NCBI RefSeq assembly: GCF_047228825.1
Contig: NZ_JBFEGN010000010.1
Span: forward strand, 1-64,000
Reading direction: 5' to 3'
Length of the DNA: 64,000 nucleotides
From: Siminovitchia sp047228825
GTDB lineage: Bacteria > Bacillota > Bacilli > Bacillales > Bacillaceae_C
Part shown: positions 43,979 through 52,358 of the stretch, piece by piece
Layout: each line of letters opens with the position of its first letter
Numbering within the stretch: the first letter of the stretch is position 1
Made by a program: the position numbers and the translations under genes
The notes under the pieces: model-generated
What the model was told of the DNA's origin: nothing
The model's input: the letters and a program-made list of their open reading frames with translations, nothing else
Database searches by the model: none

Positions 43979-44560
43979 TTAAGTCTGTTTTTCGGTAATG
44001 TACGTTTTTGTGGCCGGCGGTTCATAAGAACGAAATTTTTCTAGTAATCTCCCGGGTTCAACATCTACAAGGGCCATTGAAAGGTATTTTTCATGTAAAA
44101 ATTGTTCTTTTGCCATATGATTGAACAGTTCCAGCAGGGGGTCAAAGTAATGATTGATATTTAGCAGGCCAAAAGGTTTTTGATGAAGTCCCAGCTGAGC
44201 CCAGGTGAAAATTTCAAAGAACTCTTCCAAGGTTCCCGGCCCCCCCGGCAAAGTGATAAATCCATCAGCAAGTTCTGCCATTTTGGCTTTTCTTTCATGC
44301 ATGGAATCAACAATCACCAGTTTTGACAACTTTTTATGAGATATTTCCCTTTCTTCCAAGAAGCTTGGCATAACGCCAATTACTTCTCCGCCTGCTTCTA
44401 AAACGGAATCCGCAACTGCTCCCATAACGCCAACACTTGCTCCGCCATATACAAGTGTAATACCGCGTTTAGCCAGTTCTTTACCCAGTATTTTGGCACT
44501 TTTTATATAAATGTTGGAGGATCCACTACTGGACCCGCAAAATACGGCCGCTTTTTTCAT
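43979..44560 (-). CDS. yvdD: LOG family protein (cytokinin-riboside phosphoribohydrolase-like)
   Basis: The 193-residue protein has the LOG motif PGGPGTLEEFFE near residue 110 and the GGASVGVMGAVADS block. Characterised members hydrolyse nucleoside monophosphates (AMP) to base and ribose-5-phosphate. ATG 44560 has GGAGG 8 bases away; ATG 44566 is too close. The gene symbol follows the B. subtilis orthologue type. Confidence 0.85.
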   Translation of the reverse strand: MKKAAVFCGSSSGSSNIYIKSAKILGKELAKRGITLVYGGASVGVMGAVADSVLEAGGEVIGVMPSFLEEREISHKKLSKLVIVDSMHERKAKMAELADGFITLPGGPGTLEEFFEIFTWAQLGLHQKPFGLLNINHYFDPLLELFNHMAKEQFLHEKYLSMALVDVEPGRLLEKFRSYEPPATKTYITEKQT

Positions 44561-44709
44561 TTTCATCGCCTCCTTTAGTCAGCATCCATATTATACAAAA
44601 ATCCCGGTACTTTGTTAAACTTAAAAATCGTGATTTTTTAGGCGTAGTTGGAAAATTCATCTTGACTTCAATGATTTTTTTAAAAGACACTGTTATTGTA
44701 AGAAACTCT

Positions 44710-44828
44710 GCCGATACATAATAATGAGGCAGTCATTTATTCACAAAGCCTGAAGGGTACCCGTGAAGTTTGTCAGGCTCTTATGTATAACTTTTTATTA
44801 TATCGAAAAAATTTCAGGTCACAAAACT
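44710..44828 (+). ncRNA. Possible structured leader, reminiscent of a c-di-GMP-I riboswitch
   Basis: ATACATAA at 44714-44721 is perfectly complementary to TTATGTAT (about 44781-44788), enclosing a second hairpin AGCCTGA/TCAGGCT. The 5' side of that hairpin is preceded by CACAAAGCC, like GACGCAAAGCC of the c-di-GMP-I (GEMM) motif, but the GGGCAAACC stretch is missing. An intrinsic terminator follows at 44829-44851, and the next gene is a chemoreceptor. A SigD-like -10 GCCGATAC overlaps at 44710-44717 without a good -35, so transcript start and structure cannot both be right. Confidence 0.3.
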
Positions 44829-44851
44829 GCCCCCCTGCAAGGGGGTTTTTT
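44829..44851 (+). terminator. Terminator without an upstream gene
   Basis: CCCCC and GGGGG flank TGCAA and are followed by TTTTTT. No CDS ends upstream on this strand, which suggests it ends or attenuates a noncoding leader. Confidence 0.8.
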
Positions 44852-45202
44852 GTGGCTGCCCAAAAGGGTTGGTCGATCCATGAATATAAAAATAGTGTAT
44901 CGTTTCCACAAAAAAGATGAGCCGACTTCCAATGACTTCATGATACAGGGGGCTCAAAAGCAAAATGGATTAAAATAATATAACCAAAATGTCATTCACC
45001 TTCGAAAAAAAGTGCTGAATGCCATAAAAACCATATTTATTATGACGATATAAAAAGAGTTGAATGAAAACAAAAGAGAATGACGTCCAAGGGCTTACAT
45101 ACTTCATTTTGGTTTTCAAGAACGGTTAGATTCCCAATTATGCGCTTCATTGGATAGATTGCAAAAGGACAAGAGAATTTGGCGAAAGGATGATAAAGTA
45201 TT
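44852..45202 (+). other. Long gene-free leader before the chemoreceptor
   Basis: Only a 32-codon ORF from 44881 without a good ribosome site is visible. No SigD or SigA promoter of good quality was found, so the chemoreceptor may be read from a promoter before 44829. Confidence 0.3.
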
Positions 45203-46804
45203 ATGCGTTGGTACCTTAATAGAAAAACATCATTTAAATTATTATCAACTTTTACTTTGATTGCCATCATACTTGCAGGAGTAAGTATGTACGCAATCAT
45301 AAACATGAAAAAAATTCATGATATTGGATCAGAGATGTATACACAAGCGTTGAAACCAATGGAAAATATGTCAAAAGCCCAAAATGAACTTCTGCAATTA
45401 AGGATTATTTGGCGTGACATAGCAAATGCCGATCCCAAAGATGACCTTGACCCAAAGATCAATGAATTAAAAAAAATTAGGGAAGATATAGAAAAAAATA
45501 TTGCCATATACACCGATTCGTATGAATTAGAGTCCGAAGAAGCGAAACAGGAGGCCCAAGAATTTCAAGAAAAGTTTATGTCGGACTTTAAAGCCTACAA
45601 TGATTCATTTGATCAAGCAGTACAGGCAATCGCCGCAGACCGAAGAAGCTTTCAACAACTGGATACTGAATTGAACGGATACCATAAAAGGTTAACAAAT
45701 GCTCTCGAAGAGATATGGGAACTTGACATGTCGATCTCGGGAGAAGAGCATCTGCATTTAACAAAGACCTTTTCCACTACCATAAAAATCATGATTGCCA
45801 TCATCATATTAACATTAGCCATTTGTATTTCTCTGGGAAAGATGCTAACAAGGATTATTGCCCAACCACTCAATGATATGGCAAACCTGGCGGAGAAAGT
45901 AGCTGCAGGGGATCTGACGGAAACAACCACCATCCAAACGAAAGATGAGGTCGGTCGGCTTGCCCAATCCATGAATAAAATGGTGATGCAGCTAAGGGAA
46001 ACTGTCGGAAATATTCTCCGGGCTGCAGAAAACCTGTCTGCTTCCGCCTCCCAGGTATCTGCCAGCACCGAAGAGATTGCCAGCTCCAGTACAGAACAGG
46101 CGAATGCAGCCCAAACGATGAATGAGCTGTTTAAGGAGTTATCGGAAGCAATCAATGCTGTCGCCCAAAATACAGAGGAGGCTGCTGAACTGTCCAACAA
46201 AGCGATCCAAGTCGCTCAGAACGGTGAAAAAGTAGTCCTGTCTTCAGTTGAGGGCTCTAATCTTGTTAGTGAACAAATGTCGCGTTTGGAAGAAGACTCC
46301 AATAAGATTGGGGAAATTATTGAAGTGATTGATGACATCGCGGATCAGACAAATCTTTTGGCTCTGAATGCAGCCATTGAAGCTGCCCGGGCCGGAGAAC
46401 AAGGACGCGGATTCGCCGTTGTGGCAGACGAAGTCCGCAAGCTGGCGGAAAGAAGCGGTAAGGCGACAAAACAGATTACTGATATTATAAAGGGGATGCA
46501 GGATAATACGAATAAAAGCGTGGCTGCGGTGGAAGATGGGCTGGAATTTACGCGGAAATCCGGAGAAGCATTTAAAGAGATTATCCGCACGGTAAACGAT
46601 ACGGGAAATAAGGTGACGGAAATTGCCGGAGCCAGTGAAGAACAGGCAGCACAATCAGCGGAAGTTCTCTCATTTATTGAAAGTATTTCAGCCGCGACGG
46701 AAGAAGCGGCGGCAAGCAGTGAAGAAACAGCGTCAACTGCGCAAGGTTTGAACGACCTTGCTGAACAGCTCAAACAATCAGTTGAATCCTTTAAAATAAA
46801 ATAG
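45203..46804 (+). CDS. Methyl-accepting chemotaxis protein, 4HB sensor
   Basis: The 533-residue receptor has two membrane helices (about 12-33 and 195-215) around a four-helix-bundle sensor domain, then a HAMP domain (to about 270) and the signalling domain with the hairpin tip LNAAIEAARAGEQGRGFAVVADEVRKLAE. It contacts CheW and CheA. AAAGGATGAT precedes ATG 45203. Its C-terminal half is nearly identical in style to the receptor at 58754, which suggests duplication. Ligand unknown. Confidence 0.93.
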   Translation: MRWYLNRKTSFKLLSTFTLIAIILAGVSMYAIINMKKIHDIGSEMYTQALKPMENMSKAQNELLQLRIIWRDIANADPKDDLDPKINELKKIREDIEKNIAIYTDSYELESEEAKQEAQEFQEKFMSDFKAYNDSFDQAVQAIAADRRSFQQLDTELNGYHKRLTNALEEIWELDMSISGEEHLHLTKTFSTTIKIMIAIIILTLAICISLGKMLTRIIAQPLNDMANLAEKVAAGDLTETTTIQTKDEVGRLAQSMNKMVMQLRETVGNILRAAENLSASASQVSASTEEIASSSTEQANAAQTMNELFKELSEAINAVAQNTEEAAELSNKAIQVAQNGEKVVLSSVEGSNLVSEQMSRLEEDSNKIGEIIEVIDDIADQTNLLALNAAIEAARAGEQGRGFAVVADEVRKLAERSGKATKQITDIIKGMQDNTNKSVAAVEDGLEFTRKSGEAFKEIIRTVNDTGNKVTEIAGASEEQAAQSAEVLSFIESISAATEEAAASSEETASTAQGLNDLAEQLKQSVESFKIK

Positions 46805-46820
46805 ATTTCTATCTGAACAA

Positions 46821-46855
46821 CATTAAAAGCCCCTTTGTAACCGGGGCTTTTAATG
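46821..46855. terminator. Terminator after the chemoreceptor
   Basis: CATTAAAAGCCCC pairs with GGGGCTTTTAATG, symmetrical for both strands; the anti-sigma gene ends on the other side. Confidence 0.85.
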
Positions 46856-46886
46856 TTTTATGACTGGTTGAAGGCTGCTTCTAAGT

Positions 46887-47978
46887 CTAATGGTCCACTA
46901 GATCACTATATTTTTCATTTAAATAAACTGTAAAGCTGTCAAACTCAAGTTCACCGCTTTTATACTGTGTTAAATCAAACACGATTTCTTCTCCTTCCGC
47001 ATTCGTCTCTGAAATTTTCCTCTCTTTCGGTAAGTTGAAGTACGGAGTAACCGTCAGCTTCGTTGCATTGTTGGAAATTGGATTAAACATTTCATTGCCT
47101 TCTATATTTATTTTTCCGTCTTCAGAAAAGCCATAATTGCTTCCGGTGTTCAACACCAATTCATTTCCCAAATCGTCTTCAATTCGAAAGCCGATAAGAT
47201 CTGCCATATATTTCTGAAGATCACCATCTTTCATTTCCATTTTATAATTTACCTTGAGACCAGCGGGTCCATGGATGATGTCTGTAACGGACAGCCAAAC
47301 TCCGGCAGCTTCCTGCTCGTAATTCGTGACGATCGTCTTCACATTTGTCTGCGCATGAATCGGAAGGGAAAATTCCCACTTATCACCCTCTTTACCTATG
47401 AACATTACGTTTAAAGAAAACGTTTCCGGCAAGTCTTTTGCAGTATCAATCGCTGCGATCCCCTTGTGATGTGTTGAAGCTGAGTCCGTTATTTCATTTG
47501 ATATCCCATAAGCAATCTGCTTGCCGTCAATTATAAAGTCCATCGCATCAATATAATCTTCACTCATTGGTTTTTCAGACTCTAATGAATAGCTTAGGGT
47601 AAAACGTGTTCCATCATAAAAAACTTCGTCAATCGTTAACGTTTTATCTCCAATTTTTTTAGATTCCCCGATGACTTGTGTCAGCCCCAGGTTGCTCATT
47701 TGCGACAAGCCTGGATCACCGGATTCTTTGAAAATCGACCCGACAATAGGAATCTTGGCAACAATGCCTGCCATAGCAGGCGATACAGTTGCTGAACCAA
47801 GTAACAGCCCAATGGCAGCAACCCCTCCGCTTGCACCATATATGAGCTTTTTGCGCAAAGAATGAGTTCTTTTTGGCGCATGCTCATGAACTGTTGTTAA
47901 AATGATATCATCGAGCTTATCCGTTGGAACCGGGATATTATTTATTTTATTTTTGAGAGACGCGATTTTGTCTGTCAT
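46887..47978 (-). CDS. DUF4179 anti-sigma-type membrane protein
   Basis: The 363-residue protein has a cytoplasmic N-terminus (about 1-42), a single membrane helix (about 45-70) and a large extracellular part. DUF4179 plus DUF5643 proteins are usually encoded after an ECF sigma factor and thought to hold it at the membrane. The start ATG 47978 lies inside the sigma gene (32-base overlap), the usual sign of sigma/anti-sigma pairing. Confidence 0.85.
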   Translation of the reverse strand: MTDKIASLKNKINNIPVPTDKLDDIILTTVHEHAPKRTHSLRKKLIYGASGGVAAIGLLLGSATVSPAMAGIVAKIPIVGSIFKESGDPGLSQMSNLGLTQVIGESKKIGDKTLTIDEVFYDGTRFTLSYSLESEKPMSEDYIDAMDFIIDGKQIAYGISNEITDSASTHHKGIAAIDTAKDLPETFSLNVMFIGKEGDKWEFSLPIHAQTNVKTIVTNYEQEAAGVWLSVTDIIHGPAGLKVNYKMEMKDGDLQKYMADLIGFRIEDDLGNELVLNTGSNYGFSEDGKINIEGNEMFNPISNNATKLTVTPYFNLPKERKISETNAEGEEIVFDLTQYKSGELEFDSFTVYLNEKYSDLVDH

Positions 47979-48501
47979 CCAAATAAACCCCCTTCAGCTT
48001 TTTCTTCAGGTTTTCCAGCCCGCGACGGATGTTTGTTTTTACAGTGCCTTCAGGACAATTTAGAAACGATGCAATTTCTTTAACTGTATAATCCTCATAA
48101 AATCGTAAAAGCAATACTGTTTTGTATTTCTCTTCAAGTTCTTTCAGGGCTTCAAGCAAATCCATCTGTTCATCCAGTTGGTTTTTTTCAGACTCAGTGA
48201 AATTTTCCAAAACTTCAAGGCTCATTGGAACTACTTTTTTCTTTTTTCGTATAGCATCAATGGCCTGATTAATTAATATGCGTGTCAGCCAAGTTGAAAA
48301 ATAACGATTATTTTTTAACGAAGAAATCGATCTCAATGCGACCAAAACAGTTTCCTGAAACACTTCCAAAGCATCTTCCTCATTTTTCATGTAGACAAAG
48401 GCCATTTTGTATAATTTTTCTTTACTTTCATCAATCAATGCTTGAAATGCCTCCGTATCACCTTTTTTCGCACGAGCCACAAGCTTCGTTTTTGTTGTCA
48501 A
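47947..48501 (-). CDS. ECF-type RNA polymerase sigma factor
   Basis: The 184-residue protein has sigma region 2 (AFVYMKNEEDALEVFQETVLVAL, TWLTRILINQAIDAIRKKKK) and region 4 (LEEKYKTVLLLRFYEDYTVKEIASFLNCPEGTVKTNIRRGLENLKKKL in parts). TTG 48501 lies 8 bases past AAGGAGG, unlike GTG 48507. It resembles SigV/SigM-size ECF factors of bacilli. I could not find a convincing autoregulatory promoter. Confidence 0.92.
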   Translation of the reverse strand: MTTKTKLVARAKKGDTEAFQALIDESKEKLYKMAFVYMKNEEDALEVFQETVLVALRSISSLKNNRYFSTWLTRILINQAIDAIRKKKKVVPMSLEVLENFTESEKNQLDEQMDLLEALKELEEKYKTVLLLRFYEDYTVKEIASFLNCPEGTVKTNIRRGLENLKKKLKGVYLDDRQNRVSQK

Positions 48502-49028
48502 TGCCACATCCTCCTTCCCGCTTATCTATTAGATGGTTATTTATGATAAAACGATTCAACTATTTTTACATAAATGAAAAATGACATCCTCCACCCAAAC
48601 TGTCCAATTCACCTGGATGAATAGGGGAGTCATGTACGCATGCAGTTCGATAGAGATCCGGGAAATAACAACTTTTGTTAAAGAGAAAATATGGGGTTTC
48701 TTCAATTGCATTTGATGGGAAAACTAGTTTTGTTTGATCCAAGATCAAAACCTGGGAGAAACTTTTCTCAAAAAAGACGATTCGATTATCTGCAGCGTGT
48801 TGCGGCAAAACTTCCGATAGTTCAGTCCGTTGGTTTGAAATCAATTTGATTGTTCCCAATTTTTACTGTGATGTCCAGTCTTTCGGAAAATAAATTTTTC
48901 CAATATATAAAATCGATCAACAATCCAACTCTGCATAAAAGCAAATAAACTGTAACCGCATGTAAACTTTGCTATGATTGAGTCATGAAAACGAATGTTC
49001 AGGATACGAAAAAAGGAAGGGTGTTTCA
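48502..49028. other. Gene-free stretch between sigma and nitroreductase genes
   Basis: About 525 bases carry no supported gene. An open frame of 97 codons on the minus strand (48859-48569) has Cys-rich ends but no ribosome site, and no recognised domain. Its upstream part is AT-rich and may hold the promoters of both flanking genes. Confidence 0.4.
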
Positions 49029-49757
49029 ATGCTTGATCAGTTAAAATCACACGCATCTGTCCGGCTCTATAAGGATGAACCGATCACGGATAAAAAGTTT
49101 CACGAAATGCTCCACGCTGCCCAGCATGCAGCAAGCTCCAATTTTGCCCAGGCTTACTCTGTTATCAGGGTAAAAGACCCCGTGAAAAAAGACAGGCTGG
49201 CAGAGCTGTCGAAAAATCGGAAGCAATTTGATTCCGCACCGTTGGCACTCGTTTTTTGTGCCGACCTGAAAAGACTGGAGCATGCCGCCAAATTCCATAA
49301 AAAGGATATTCTCGCCGGATTGACTGAAAACTTTCTTGTGGCGGTGATCGATACGGCGTTATTTGCCCAAAACTTTGTGGTTGCCGCAGAATCAAAAGGT
49401 TATGGCATTTGCTACATTGGGGGAGTGCGGAACAATCCGGGGCCGATTAGCGAATTGCTTGAACTGCCGGATTACGTAGTGCCGCTATTCGGGGTGACGG
49501 TTGGCGTTCCGGCTGAAGCAAATGAAGTAAAGCCGCGCCTGCCGGTAGAGGCTATTTTGCATGAAGATACATATAACGAACAAAAATATGAGCGGATTCT
49601 TGAAGATTACGACAAAATAATGGAAAATTACTATAAACAGCGAACATCAGGAAAACGGGACAATGCCTGGACAGATGTCATGGCTGAATTTATGTCTAAA
49701 AAGCGCAGGGAATATATGTTGGAATTCCTGCAATCAAGAGGTTTTTTGAAATATTGA
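49029..49757 (+). CDS. Oxygen-insensitive NAD(P)H nitroreductase, NfrA family
   Basis: The 242-residue flavoenzyme matches the NfsA/NfrA (YcnD) type: SVRLYKDEPITD at the N-terminus, AQHAASSNFAQAYS for FMN contact and GYGICYIGGVRNNPG in the middle. It reduces nitro compounds, quinones or flavin with NAD(P)H. ATG 49029 follows AAGGAAGGG. Confidence 0.9.
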   Translation: MLDQLKSHASVRLYKDEPITDKKFHEMLHAAQHAASSNFAQAYSVIRVKDPVKKDRLAELSKNRKQFDSAPLALVFCADLKRLEHAAKFHKKDILAGLTENFLVAVIDTALFAQNFVVAAESKGYGICYIGGVRNNPGPISELLELPDYVVPLFGVTVGVPAEANEVKPRLPVEAILHEDTYNEQKYERILEDYDKIMENYYKQRTSGKRDNAWTDVMAEFMSKKRREYMLEFLQSRGFLKY

Positions 49758-49846
49758 TCCATCAGCTGAAGGCTCCGATTTTATGGGCTTCATTTCATAA
49801 GCCATTCACATGCCAAAATTGATTTTAACACGAAAGAGTTGATTGC

Positions 49847-50923
49847 ATGAAAACATACAAAATTGCTGTCATCCCGGGGGATGGCATTGGACCCGAAGTG
49901 ATTGATGCCGGAATAAAGGTACTGGAAAAAGCGGCTGAACTGGACGGGACATTTCAGTTCGATTTTACCCACTTTCCCTGGGGGTGCGAGTATTACTTAA
50001 AACATGGTAAAATGATGGATGAAGACGGAATTGAACGATTAAAGCCGTTTGATGCGATCTACTTGGGAGCCGTCGGATTTCCCGGCGTCCCTGATCATAT
50101 TTCATTATGGGATTTGTTGCTCAGAATCCGGAAAGAATTTGACCAATATGTCAATATCCGGCCCATTCAACTGTTAAATGGCGCCCCTAGCCCCATTATT
50201 GGAGGGAGCAAAGAAACGGTTGATATGCTGTTTATCAGAGAAAACAGTGAAGGGGAATACGCGGGTGCCGGAGATTGGCTATTCAGGGGAAAGCCGGAAG
50301 AGGTTGTGCTGCAAACAGCCGTTTTTTCCAGAAAAGGGACGGAGCGGATCATTCGCTATGCGTTTGAAACGGCCAGAAAGCTGGGGAAGTCGGTAACGAG
50401 CATCAGCAAAGCAAATGCGTTGAATTATTCCATGGTATTTTGGGATGAAGTTTTTGCGCAAATGAGTGAAGAATATCCTGATGTGAAAACACATTCTTAC
50501 TTGGTTGATGCAGCGGCCATGCTGATGATCAAGGATCCGGCCCGCTTTGAGGTTGTGGTCACTTCCAATTTATTCGGGGATATTTTAACAGACCTCGGGG
50601 CTGCGCTCGCCGGGGGAATGGGCCTTGCGGCAGGAGCCAATATTAATCCCGAAAGAAATTATCCGTCCATGTTCGAGCCGGTGCACGGATCTGCACCTGA
50701 TATCGCCGGAAAAGGCATTGCCAATCCGCTTGCTGCGGTGTGGTCGGCAAGCCAAATGCTTGACTTCTTTGGGTACGATCATTTGGGGAAAAAGCTGCTG
50801 TCTGCAATAGAAACTCTTCTGGAAGAAAAGGCTGTCCTGACTCCTGATTTGGGCGGCAATGCTTCAACGACTGATGTGGGCCGCCGCATTACGGAAATTT
50901 TAGACAATATGGAAGATGTATGA
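49847..50923 (+). CDS. Tartrate/D-malate dehydrogenase family
   Basis: The 358-residue protein is a member of the beta-decarboxylating dehydrogenases. It carries IPGDGIGPEVI, the HFPWGCEYY and LGAVGFPGVPDHISLW stretches typical of tartrate/D-malate dehydrogenases (Ttu, DmlA), the catalytic ENSEGEYAGAG, and GSAPDIAGKGIANP. It oxidises D-malate or tartrate with NAD and a divalent metal. Three-gene cluster with a flavin reductase and an SDR. Isopropylmalate dehydrogenase is less likely because of the DHISLW segment. Confidence 0.88.
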   Translation: MKTYKIAVIPGDGIGPEVIDAGIKVLEKAAELDGTFQFDFTHFPWGCEYYLKHGKMMDEDGIERLKPFDAIYLGAVGFPGVPDHISLWDLLLRIRKEFDQYVNIRPIQLLNGAPSPIIGGSKETVDMLFIRENSEGEYAGAGDWLFRGKPEEVVLQTAVFSRKGTERIIRYAFETARKLGKSVTSISKANALNYSMVFWDEVFAQMSEEYPDVKTHSYLVDAAAMLMIKDPARFEVVVTSNLFGDILTDLGAALAGGMGLAAGANINPERNYPSMFEPVHGSAPDIAGKGIANPLAAVWSASQMLDFFGYDHLGKKLLSAIETLLEEKAVLTPDLGGNASTTDVGRRITEILDNMEDV

Positions 50924-50949
50924 GGAATTTGGAATAAGGGGAATGAAAA

Positions 50950-51459
50950 ATGACGATAGAAGAAAAACAGCAATTATTTAAAGAGGCGCTTGGCAACTAT
51001 CCTACCGGAGTAACGATTGTCACAACGTATACAGACGACAATATACCGGTCGGGCTTACTGTCAACTCTTTTGCATCCGTTTCGCTTGATCCGCTTCTTG
51101 TACTTTGGTCGATTGACCACCGTGTTTCATCGCTGGAGGCTTTTACAAAGGGAAAGAAATTTGCGGTACATATTCTTGCAGCGGACCAGGTCGAATTGTG
51201 CAAGACATTCGCTACACCAAATGTAGACAGATTCAGCCAATGCAAGTGGAACAAGTCCGAATTTGGCCTGCCGGTCATCGAAGGCGCTTTTTCGGTATTG
51301 CAATGTGAGTTGTTTAAGACAGTCGAAGCCGGCGACCATACGATCCTGATCGGGCAAGTGTTGGATATTCAAGTGGAAAACCGCAATCCGATGCTCTATC
51401 ACCGCCGTCATTTCGGTTCGATTCCGGCCGAATTTTATACAGATATTGAGAAAAAATAG
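50950..51459 (+). CDS. Flavin reductase family protein
   Basis: The 169-residue protein belongs to the flavin reductase/FMN-binding split-barrel family (YPTGVTIVTT, GLTVNSFASVSLDPLLVLW, HRRHFGSI). Such proteins supply reduced flavin to a two-component monooxygenase or act as NAD(P)H flavin reductases. No oxygenase partner is encoded next to it. AAGGGGAATG precedes ATG 50950, 26 bases after the dehydrogenase. Confidence 0.88.
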   Translation: MTIEEKQQLFKEALGNYPTGVTIVTTYTDDNIPVGLTVNSFASVSLDPLLVLWSIDHRVSSLEAFTKGKKFAVHILAADQVELCKTFATPNVDRFSQCKWNKSEFGLPVIEGAFSVLQCELFKTVEAGDHTILIGQVLDIQVENRNPMLYHRRHFGSIPAEFYTDIEKK

Positions 51460-51495
51460 CAGTTTCCGGACTTCTAACGAAAGGATGTATAACCA

Positions 51496-52248
51496 ATGGA
51501 AGTTTTCTTTATAACCGGCGCTTCAAGGGGAATTGGCCGGGCGCTCGCGAAAGAACTTTTGCATGAAAACACCATCCTTGTATGTACAGCCAGATCAAAG
51601 AGTGATGAACTGATGGCACTCGCAGAAGAGAAAGGATCACACCTTGCCTTTATAGAATATGATTTGGCCCAAACCGGAGAATTGGAAAATCTGATGGACT
51701 CAATGATTTCGTATGTACCAAAGTACCCGGAGTCCGTTACGCTGATCAATAACGCCGGAGTGATTGATCCGATCGGGAATACGGAAGACAATTCTGCGGG
51801 GGAGATTGAAAGAAGCATTGCGGTGAATCTCATTGCCCCGATGATTTTAACTTCTGCTTTTATTGATAGATTAAAAGACAAACATGTACCAAAACGGGTC
51901 ATAAATGTGTCATCGGGAGCAGGGAGGCATGCCTATGCCGGCTGGAGCAGCTATTGCGCCGGCAAAGCAGGCCTTGATCATTATTCTCGGGCAGTTTCGT
52001 TGGAACAAAAGCGGGAGCCGCATGGGGTAAAAGTGGTTTCAGTAGCCCCGGGTATCATTGATACGGATATGCAAAAAAGAATCCGCTCAACGGAAAGGGA
52101 AAACTTTGAACTTGTGGACCAATTTAAAGGCTACAAAGAAAAAGGGCTGCTCAGTTCACCGGAAGAAACGGCAAAAAGCCTTGTTCAACTAATGAAGCGT
52201 GAAGATTTTGCTTCAATGGATGTAGTCCTTGATTTGCGAAATCTTTAA
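51496..52248 (+). CDS. SDR, YueD/sepiapterin-reductase type
   Basis: The 250-residue SDR has TGASRGIGRA at the N-terminus, NNAG, Ser in VSSGAGRHAY and Tyr/Lys in YCAGKAG. Close in style to B. subtilis YueD, a benzil reductase. GAAAGGATG precedes ATG 51496, 36 bases after the flavin reductase, so the operon has three genes. Its physiological substrate is unknown. Confidence 0.86.
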   Translation: MEVFFITGASRGIGRALAKELLHENTILVCTARSKSDELMALAEEKGSHLAFIEYDLAQTGELENLMDSMISYVPKYPESVTLINNAGVIDPIGNTEDNSAGEIERSIAVNLIAPMILTSAFIDRLKDKHVPKRVINVSSGAGRHAYAGWSSYCAGKAGLDHYSRAVSLEQKREPHGVKVVSVAPGIIDTDMQKRIRSTERENFELVDQFKGYKEKGLLSSPEETAKSLVQLMKREDFASMDVVLDLRNL

Positions 52249-52315
52249 CGGTTGGTGTTTTCCCGTCATGGCCGCTGTCAGCCTGTGTCCTGTCGCAGGA
52301 GGGAACATAATGGAT

Positions 52316-52358
52316 AAAAAAACCTTGGAAAAGCGGATTCAGCACCTCCAAGGTTTTT
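52316..52358. terminator. Bidirectional terminator between SDR and sqhC
   Basis: AAAAACCTTGGA pairs with TCCAAGGTTTTT, which serves both convergent genes. Confidence 0.85.

Noticed and set aside
44763..44978. 71-codon ORF on + strand around the orphan terminator
   Set aside because: It runs across the CCCCC/GGGGG terminator and lacks a ribosome site.
48566..48859. 97-codon minus-strand ORF, considered as comK-like or hypothetical gene
   Set aside because: No ribosome site, only a TTG start, no match to ComK motifs; its frame may be chance.
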